A stretch of 12,607 bases of DNA from Cyclobacteriaceae bacterium (GTDB taxonomy: Bacteria; Bacteroidota; Bacteroidia; Cytophagales; Cyclobacteriaceae). The translations under genes and the position numbers were made by a program. The stretch lies in assembly GCA_025358195.1 (NCBI GenBank), contig JANYKP010000208.1, positions 1 to 12,607 on the forward strand, given 5' to 3'. This document shows, one piece after another, positions 1 through 4,132 of this stretch (within the stretch, counting starts at the first letter, position 1; each line of letters opens with the position of its first letter). The notes beneath the pieces are model-generated. The model made no database searches and was not told the DNA's origin. It worked only from the letters and a program-made list of their open reading frames with translations.

Positions 1-29
1 ATGATGTACTGGAATAATGTTAGTTAAAG

Positions 30-111
30 GCCAAAGTGGCGGAACTGGTAGACGCGCACGACTCAAAATCGTGTATCCTCGGATGTGCGGGTTCGATTCC
101 CGCCTTTGGTA
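30..111 (+). tRNA. tRNA-Leu (anticodon CAA)
   Basis: A complete class II tRNA cloverleaf can be folded by eye. The acceptor stem is GCCAAAG (30-36) with CTTTGGT (104-110), the closing pair being G-U. The anticodon stem is CACGA (57-61) with TCGTG (69-73), around loop CTCAAAA with anticodon CAA at 64-66, which reads UUG. The long variable arm is TCC-TC-GGA, near 77-83. The T arm is GCGGG-TTCGATT-CCCGC (87-103). The discriminator is A111. The next bases are CAA, so the 3' CCA is not encoded and must be added after transcription. The long variable arm and CAA anticodon identify leucine. No att-like repeat is visible nearby. Confidence 0.95.
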
Positions 112-112
112 C

Positions 113-135
113 AAAAAATACTTCCATACGGAAGT
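113..135 (-). terminator. Rho-independent terminator of the arsR-rhodanese operon
   Basis: Read on the minus strand, a 6-bp stem ACTTCC/GGAAGT (plus coordinates 130-135 with 120-125) with a GTAT loop is followed by A and six T (plus 113-118). It lies about 100 nt after the stop codon of the ArsR-rhodanese gene, the last gene of the leftward operon. The stem is short but the hairpin plus T-run layout is right. It ends just past the tRNA 3' end, so it also shields the convergent tRNA from read-through. In the + direction there is no T-run, so it is not a clear terminator for the tRNA. Confidence 0.65.
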
Positions 136-234
136 CAGAGATATATTGAGGCATTTTCTGTGATGACGAAAACTTTGCGGTCCACTTTATTTTAGAGCCC
201 AAGTGACTCAGAGTTTTCTTGTTCGCCATAAACA

Positions 235-897
235 TTAATTAACTCCGACGGGCAAACCCATTATAGACCAATCCGGAAAACCTTCTTCCAGTCTCATAGC
301 TTTATAGCCTGCTTTGGTAAGGAAGGCCACTGCTTCATCAGCATACACACAAAAAGGTCCGCGACAATACGCAATGATCTCATTTTTTTTGGGAAGCTCT
401 TTCATCCGATCTGCTAATTGCTCAATTGGGATGGAAATTGCATTTGCAATATGACCCGTGTTGAATTCAGCTTCCGGGCGAACATCCAGGATTGTAATTT
501 TACCTGACTCGATCTTCTTTACCAATTGATCAATGGTCACCGATTGAAACTTAAATTTTGATTGGCGAAAATCTTTCACCAGTTTTTCAATGGTTGCTAT
601 TCTCTCCACGCCAAGTTCCCGCAAGGCCTTCCAGGTCTTAAATACATTGGTGTTGGCTAAACGATAGTGAATAAAGTTTCCCTGTCGGGTAATATCAACC
701 AACTGAGCGGTTTTCAATACCTGAAGATGCTGAGATGCATTGGCCACTGAAAGGCTTGTCTGTATAGCAATCTGCTCAACTGAAAATTCTCCTTGTGCTA
801 ATAATTCAATGATCTCAAGTCGATGCGGATTGGCAAGGGCCTTTGTGATTTTTGCTAATTCTTCGTATACCTTGTTTTTAAAGTCTCGTTTGTTCAT
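235..897 (-). CDS. ArsR/SmtB-family repressor fused to a C-terminal rhodanese domain
   Basis: A 220-aa two-domain regulator. Residues about 10-95 form an ArsR-type winged helix: the LAKITKALANPHRLEIIELL helix, recognition helix around 48-65 (SLSVANASQHLQVLKTAQLV) and wing near RQGNFIHYRL. Residues about 120-218 form a rhodanese domain with ILDVRPEAEFNTGHI (136-150) and active loop YCRGPFC (C178, C183). The protein has no other cysteines and lacks the ELCVCDL-type metal site of classical ArsR, so any thiol chemistry must occur in the rhodanese domain. ArsR proteins are usually derepressed by a ligand. Here a persulfide, other sulfane sulfur or a thiol-reactive metalloid is the plausible signal (inference). 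It is the last gene of the leftward operon, 79 nt behind the DsbD-alpha-like gene, and may repress the operon through the palindrome at 2898-2925. Family assignment is secure; the ligand is unknown. Confidence 0.93.
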   Translation of the reverse strand: MNKRDFKNKVYEELAKITKALANPHRLEIIELLAQGEFSVEQIAIQTSLSVANASQHLQVLKTAQLVDITRQGNFIHYRLANTNVFKTWKALRELGVERIATIEKLVKDFRQSKFKFQSVTIDQLVKKIESGKITILDVRPEAEFNTGHIANAISIPIEQLADRMKELPKKNEIIAYCRGPFCVYADEAVAFLTKAGYKAMRLEEGFPDWSIMGLPVGVN

Positions 898-976
898 GAC
901 TTACACTTTTTTATTTGTTTCGATAAACCTCGCGGGAAGCTTCCGTTCTTTATCACCACTCATGCGTTTTAAGTTT

Positions 977-1441
977 TTACCGTACCTCAACATCTATTGA
1001 AAAATCAATAACTCTTGGAAAAAGGCAGCGCACCGAATCACAAGCCTGGTAATTCAGTTTTCCATTGAGTTGGCGAATGCCCTTTTGAATTTCTTTTCGT
1101 GCCCTGAAAAAAATGTTGATCTCAAATCTTCCATCATACACATCAAGATGCTCATCTGTTCCTTCCAGTTTAAATTGTTTAGCCGATGGAAAAACCTGCT
1201 TTTTTAGGATGATCTTTTTATCACCATTTATTTCGAGTGTGGTTGGTATGATGAATTCATTGTCTACCTTATTAGCCTGAATGTGATATCCGTTTTTTAC
1301 TTCAACCGTGATATTTATCACCGAGGACTTTCCAGCCTGTACAATCACTTTTGGAACATTCACTTTTACAATTTCATCAGCATTAATTTGCTTGCTCACC
1401 GTAAAGCTACTCACCAGGAATATGGTCAACCACTGTATCAT
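977..1441 (-). CDS. Exported DsbD N-terminal (alpha) domain-like protein
   Basis: A 154-aa protein with a short hydrophobic N-terminus (MIQWLTIFLVSSF) suggesting export. The rest is a beta-rich domain ending in YQACDSVRCLFP (131-142), which resembles the cysteine loop of the DsbD periplasmic N-terminal domain. The cysteines are C134 and C139 (CX4C). In DsbD this domain passes electrons from the membrane domain to periplasmic thiol proteins. Here it stands alone, and no transmembrane DsbD/CcdA gene is in the window. Its ATG overlaps the stop of the thioredoxin gene by 4 nt (ATGA), so the two are probably translationally coupled and act as redox partners (inference). The length fits the single domain, with no sign of truncation. 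DsbD-alpha assignment is good; the physiological substrate is not known. Confidence 0.82.
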   Translation of the reverse strand: MIQWLTIFLVSSFTVSKQINADEIVKVNVPKVIVQAGKSSVINITVEVKNGYHIQANKVDNEFIIPTTLEINGDKKIILKKQVFPSAKQFKLEGTDEHLDVYDGRFEINIFFRARKEIQKGIRQLNGKLNYQACDSVRCLFPRVIDFSIDVEVR

Positions 1442-1992
1442 TTACTGGCATCCATCAGCGCATCCAGTTTTTGTTTCAGATTTGTAAGCTTTGCGTCAAA
1501 ACCGGCCGTATTTAGCAACGAATAGAAACGGATCGTTCCATCCTTGTCAATAATCAGATTAGAGGCAATTGGCACTTCGTGTCGCTCCAGGGCAGGCTGC
1601 ACACCTACCGGCGCATAGCTTGCTGACACTTTACCGTCTGCATCCAGCAGAACGGGAAACGTAAAATGGAAACGGCCAAATGATTGTTCCACCAATTCCT
1701 TGCCTTCTTTTACATCAACAATAAACACTGCTACTCCTTTATCTTGATAATCCTTGTAAAGTTGTTCCAGGTTTGGCGCTTCAGCGTTGCAAAACGGGCA
1801 CCAGGTCGCTGAAAAATGTATGACGACATACTTGCCTCTTAATTGTTCCAAGGAATACATTTTACCATTGAGGCCTTTAAGCGTAAAAGAAGGCGCCATT
1901 TGACCCAGCATAGGCTGAGCTTCCTGCGCCGTGACAGCCATTGAAAAACTTGCAGCGGTAATAAGTACGAGGCTTTTTAGAATGGATTTCAT
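1438..1992 (-). CDS. Exported TlpA/ResA-like thioredoxin-fold protein
   Basis: A 184-aa protein with a typical signal peptide (residues 1-22, positively charged start, hydrophobic core, AVTAQ cleavage region). A peroxiredoxin/TlpA-type thioredoxin domain follows: APSFTLKGLNGKMYSL (33-48), the active site WCPFC (64-68) after VVIHFSAT, FPVLLDADGKVSASY (112-126) and the cis-Pro region EVPIASNLIIDKDG (P141). This family carries out thiol-disulfide exchange in the periplasm or on the outer surface, for example for cytochrome c maturation or repair of oxidised thiols. It starts 18 nt after the methyltransferase stop and overlaps the DsbD-alpha-like gene by 4 nt, so it is the middle of one operon. 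A general housekeeping role is possible, but co-location with an ArsR-rhodanese regulator points to stress-induced use. Confidence 0.9.
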   Translation of the reverse strand: MKSILKSLVLITAASFSMAVTAQEAQPMLGQMAPSFTLKGLNGKMYSLEQLRGKYVVIHFSATWCPFCNAEAPNLEQLYKDYQDKGVAVFIVDVKEGKELVEQSFGRFHFTFPVLLDADGKVSASYAPVGVQPALERHEVPIASNLIIDKDGTIRFYSLLNTAGFDAKLTNLKQKLDALMDASK

Positions 1993-2010
1993 GTTTTGGT
2001 TCTTTATTTT

Positions 2011-2799
2011 TTAGAGATTATCTTTTTGCGCACAGAGAGAAACACTTTTTACCCCATACTCTTTGGACGCCCCTTTGGCGGATTTGGAAATAAAAGAATA
2101 GGCTTCATTGTTTCTAATCAGCAAAATTTCAATTCCTGCTTTTTCAATAGCACTCCTGTAATCATCTTGCTGGCTGGCGCCACCGATGCACGCAGCCCAA
2201 AGTGTTGAATTACAGACAACATTTTCAGGGAGCTGTTTTTCAGTAACGATATCAGCAATTGCCATTCGTCCTCCCGGTTTAAGAACACGGGATATTTCCG
2301 CAAATACCTTTTCCTTATTGGGAACAAGATTGATAACTCCATTGCTGATCACAGCATCAAAGCTTTTATCGGGAAAGGGAAGATTTTCGATGTAGGATTT
2401 ATGAAAAGAAACATTATCAAACACATGTTCTTTGCGCAGGTGTTCAGCCTTTTCAAGCTGTTCATCGGTCATATCAACACCAGCAATCCTGCCAGATGCA
2501 CCAACTTTCAAAGCAGCTATAAAAGAATCCATCCCTGAACCACTTCCCAGGTCAAGTACATGGTCTCCCTCTTTCAGGTTGGCCATATCAAAATAATAGC
2601 CCACCCCTGCAAAAGACTCAATGGCAGCAGCAGGAATACGGTCAAGATCAATTTTTTCATAACCTAATTTTTCTGCAAGACCACGGCCCATTTCAAAGTG
2701 GTATTCACCTTCGGGATTCAATGCAACGTCGCGGTACATTTTTTTTACCTTCTGTTCCAGGTCCGAGGCATCTACCTTTTTTGTCGAAATTGTTTCCAT
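2011..2799 (-). CDS. SAM-dependent methyltransferase, arsenite methyltransferase (ArsM)-like
   Basis: A 262-aa class I methyltransferase and first gene of the leftward operon. SAM motif I is VLDLGSGSG (81-89), with an acidic strand-2 end at GVDM (D109), then SYIENLPFPDKSFDAVISNGV (135-155) and RVLKPGGRMAIADI (171-184). The overall layout, including the N-terminal leader VKKMYRDVA and the motif WAACIGGA (201-208), resembles ArsM arsenite methyltransferases. The protein has three cysteines: C196, C204 and C256. C204 fits the middle arsenic-binding cysteine of ArsM. The position where ArsM normally has a cysteine just before motif I (GCGNP-type) reads FAGVGYYFD here and has none. It could methylate As(III), another metalloid, a thiol or an unrelated small molecule. 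The fold is certain and the substrate is not. No clear Shine-Dalgarno precedes the ATG, only an A/T-rich stretch. Confidence 0.85.
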   Translation of the reverse strand: METISTKKVDASDLEQKVKKMYRDVALNPEGEYHFEMGRGLAEKLGYEKIDLDRIPAAAIESFAGVGYYFDMANLKEGDHVLDLGSGSGMDSFIAALKVGASGRIAGVDMTDEQLEKAEHLRKEHVFDNVSFHKSYIENLPFPDKSFDAVISNGVINLVPNKEKVFAEISRVLKPGGRMAIADIVTEKQLPENVVCNSTLWAACIGGASQQDDYRSAIEKAGIEILLIRNNEAYSFISKSAKGASKEYGVKSVSLCAQKDNL

Positions 2800-2897
2800 A
2801 ACAATGGTTTTTAATTTTTTTAATGACGGTTATAAATTAAAACTGCTTCAAATAAACCCTATGAAAGAAAGCTTCCTCCCGGGCTTTGAAACGCATA

Positions 2898-2925
2898 AAC
2901 TATTCAATAATATTATTGAATAGTT
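2898..2925. promoter_or_regulatory. Perfect 28-bp palindrome, candidate ArsR-family operator
   Basis: The sequence from AACTATTCAATAAT (2898-2911) to ATTATTGAATAGTT (2912-2925) is identical to its own reverse complement over all 28 bases. It contains TATTCAA (2901-2907) and TTGAATA (2916-2922) as inverted halves around an AT-rich 8-nt centre, the TTCAA/TTGAA style seen in ArsR/SmtB operators, although spacing varies within that family. It lies 98 bp upstream of the methyltransferase ATG and 155 bp upstream of slyD, in the divergent intergenic region. The ArsR-rhodanese protein of the same operon is the natural candidate to bind it. That link is inference; the palindrome itself is seen directly. 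Confidence 0.72.
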
Positions 2926-3055
2926 GAATGTATTGTGTTTTCGCCGATAATCCATCAGTTATTGAAAAAAAAAATTGAGGACGAGTGTATTTCAATCCTG
3001 GTAGGTAGGCAACGGCCAAATTAGCGCCGGAATCGGTATTTCCCAGTCAAATTCC

Positions 3056-3063
3056 TACCTTTC
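3056..3063 (+). promoter_or_regulatory. Possible Bacteroidota -7 element for slyD
   Basis: TACCTTTC matches the Bacteroidota consensus TAnnTTTG at all but the last defined base and lies 17 nt before the slyD ATG, giving a very short leader. No convincing -33 TTG element was found at the expected distance, so this is a weak call. Confidence 0.25.
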
Positions 3064-3080
3064 TGATTAATCAAAAAGTC

Positions 3081-3548
3081 ATGAAAATTTCGAAACATAA
3101 GGTTGCTGCGATCCACTACACGCTAAAAGATCCTGCGGGAAAAGTGTTGGATAGCAGTGAAGGAAGAGACCCGCTCTATTATCTGCATGGGGAAGGTAAT
3201 TTGATTCCGGGAATGGAAGAAGGGCTCGAAGGAACAGAAAAAGGAGCTAAACTGAACTTGAATATAAAACCCGAAAAAGGGTACGGCGTAAGAGATGAAA
3301 AGCTTGTACAAAAACTTCCCCGCTCGTCCTTTGGAACACAAAAAGTGGAGAAGGGCATGCAATTTCATTCCAACAATGGTGCGGTTGTAACAGTAACCGA
3401 TGTCGCTCTTGACCAGGTGACTATCGATGCCAACCATGCACTCGCCGGCGTAGAGTTAAACTTCGCTGTGGAGGTAGTGGAGGTCCGCGAAGCAACCACT
3501 GACGAAATTGCGCACGGTCATGTACATGGTCCTGGAGGACATCACTAG
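3081..3548 (+). CDS. slyD: SlyD-like FKBP-type peptidyl-prolyl cis-trans isomerase
   Basis: A 155-aa cytoplasmic protein. It has the SlyD arrangement: an FKBP fold in two pieces (about 1-70 and 122-140), with an inserted chaperone flap (IF domain) between them. Visible hallmarks are HYTLKDPAGKVLDSSEG (12-28), YYLHGEGNLIPGMEEGLEG (33-51), PEKGYGVRDEKLVQKLP (64-80), NHALAG (118-123, usually NHPLAG) and VEVVEVREAT near the end. The tail HGHVHGPGGHH is His-rich, like the metal-binding tails of SlyD proteins that handle nickel or zinc. It catalyses prolyl isomerisation and acts as a folding helper. It is divergent from the methyltransferase operon, with 281 bp between the starts. No other gene is co-transcribed with it in an obvious way. 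No signal peptide is visible. Confidence 0.93.
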   Translation: MKISKHKVAAIHYTLKDPAGKVLDSSEGRDPLYYLHGEGNLIPGMEEGLEGTEKGAKLNLNIKPEKGYGVRDEKLVQKLPRSSFGTQKVEKGMQFHSNNGAVVTVTDVALDQVTIDANHALAGVELNFAVEVVEVREATTDEIAHGHVHGPGGHH

Positions 3549-3557
3549 CTGAGAATG

Positions 3558-3643
3558 GAGGAGTTGAGAAGGGGGAAATTGAGAAGGTCCACCGGCTACT
3601 CAACTCCTGAACTCCTCCTCACCTTCTCGATTCTCAACTTCTC
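3558..3643 (+). repeat. Long imperfect inverted repeat with purine-rich and pyrimidine-rich arms
   Basis: The left arm is almost all purine plus T and the right arm almost all pyrimidine plus A. Outer pairing is GAGGAGTTGAG (3558-3568) with CTCAACTTCTC (3633-3643), one G-U. Inner pairing is AATTGAGAAGGT (3577-3588) with ACCTTCTCGATT (3621-3632), one wobble. An unpaired AAGGGGGA (3569-3576) sits between them and the loop is 32 nt. Transcribed from slyD it would form a large hairpin starting 9 nt after the stop and might mark the slyD 3' end. There is no T-run directly after the stem, so it is not a standard terminator. Confidence 0.6.
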
Positions 3644-3659
3644 TTCTCGATTCTCAACT
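3623..3659 (+). repeat. 20-bp-period direct repeat (CTTCTCGATTCTCAACT, two copies)
   Basis: CTTCTCGATTCTCAACT is present at 3623-3639 and again, identical, at 3643-3659, giving an exact 20-bp period. Related degenerate units (CTCAACTCCT, CTCAACTTCTC, CCCAACTCCTT) continue to about 3700, and TACTCAAC occurs near both ends of the tract (3597-3604 and 3689-3696). The tract looks like a degenerate tandem array between slyD and the PadR gene. No coding function is apparent. Confidence 0.7.
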
Positions 3660-3713
3660 CCTCAACTTCTCATCTCCCAACTCCTTCCTACTCAACCCCT
3701 TTTTAACTTTTCC

Positions 3714-3730
3714 TTAGTATTTCATACTAA
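3714..3730. promoter_or_regulatory. Candidate PadR operator (7-3-7 inverted repeat)
   Basis: TTAGTAT (3714-3720), TTC, ATACTAA (3724-3730) is a perfect inverted repeat 56 bp before the PadR ATG. The half-site TAGTAT recurs at 3775-3780 as part of GTAT-C-ATAC (3777-3785), directly against the start codon. Two related sites flanking the promoter region fit PadR autorepression. Assignment to PadR rests on position and repeat structure only. Confidence 0.55.
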
Positions 3731-3774
3731 TTCCGAGAACAAATTATCCCCGGCTTCGTATATCCTCTACAATC

Positions 3775-3785
3775 TAGTATCATAC
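3775..3785. promoter_or_regulatory. Second TAGTAT half-site / GTATCATAC dyad at the padR start
   Basis: TAGTATCATAC holds the same TAGTAT half-site as the upstream inverted repeat at 3714-3730, but with a 1-nt spacer and a right arm that reads ATACC before the ATG. Its end is 1 nt from the PadR start codon, so a bound protein would block initiation of transcription or translation. It could be a weaker secondary operator or chance. Confidence 0.4.
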
Positions 3786-3786
3786 C

Positions 3787-4128
3787 ATGAAAGAAACCCG
3801 GTTAGGCGAATTTGAAGAGGTTATCCTCCTGCTGGTGGGGATACTGGGAGAAGAAGCATACGCTTTCAAAATTGCAGAAGAATTTGAATCTCAAACCGGT
3901 AGGTCCATATCAATTGGTGCCACTCATTCCACCCTGAGCCGATTGGAGGATAAGGGTTTTTTAGATTCCAAAATGGGGGCGTCTACTGCCCAACGGGGCG
4001 GGCGAAGAAAAAGAATTTATACGATCACAGCGATTGGCAAACGGGTATTGGCTGCTTCCCGCGATTTTAAAGTTGCTCTTTGGAAACAGTATCCGGCGTT
4101 TCAGATCAGGTTCCAGATTACAAATTAA
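3787..4128 (+). CDS. PadR-family transcriptional regulator
   Basis: A 113-aa winged-helix protein. The PadR signature is clear: LGEFEEVILLLVGILGEEAYAFKIAEEFESQTG (6-38), THSTLSRLEDKGFLDSKMG (46-64), GGRRKRIYTITAIGKRVL (71-88) and the start of the C-terminal dimer helix. It is of the short PadR type that pairs with ABC-type permeases in Bacteroidota and Acidobacteria. The permease gene starts 4 nt after its stop, so the two form one transcription unit, and the regulator probably controls its own operon through the TAGTAT dyads upstream. No cysteine- or ligand-specific motif tells what it senses. A drug-like or envelope-stress signal is typical of the family (established for some PadR proteins, not shown here). 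Confidence 0.92.
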   Translation: MKETRLGEFEEVILLLVGILGEEAYAFKIAEEFESQTGRSISIGATHSTLSRLEDKGFLDSKMGASTAQRGGRRKRIYTITAIGKRVLAASRDFKVALWKQYPAFQIRFQITN

Positions 4129-4132
4129 AAGC

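Noticed and set aside
1..135. tRNA-Leu as an integration site of a genomic island
   Set aside because: No integrase gene and no duplicated tRNA 3' end were seen in the window.
20..235. 71-aa minus-strand frame across the tRNA
   Set aside because: It covers the tRNA-Leu antisense; the peptide is the familiar artefact of translating a tRNA and has no domain features.
935..944. GGAAGCTTCC palindrome upstream of the ArsR-rhodanese gene as an operator
   Set aside because: It is only 10 bp, differs from the 28-bp palindrome, and has no visible promoter elements around it. It is too weak to list.
2118..2342. 74-aa minus-strand frame inside the methyltransferase gene
   Set aside because: It is a shifted-frame shadow of the methyltransferase with no independent support.
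3597..3700. Possible CRISPR-like array in the CTCAACTCC tract
   Set aside because: Only one exact repeat pair exists, with a 20-bp period and no unique spacers, and there are no cas genes.
3555..3815. 86-aa plus-strand frame in the repeat region before padR
   Set aside because: It is low-complexity Ser/Leu/Thr sequence from the pyrimidine-rich repeat and overlaps the PadR start.
4034..4132. Upstream ATG extending the permease by 33 residues
   Set aside because: It would overlap the PadR gene by 95 nt in another frame. The ATG at 4133 sits 4 nt after the PadR stop and opens the conserved prefix domain.
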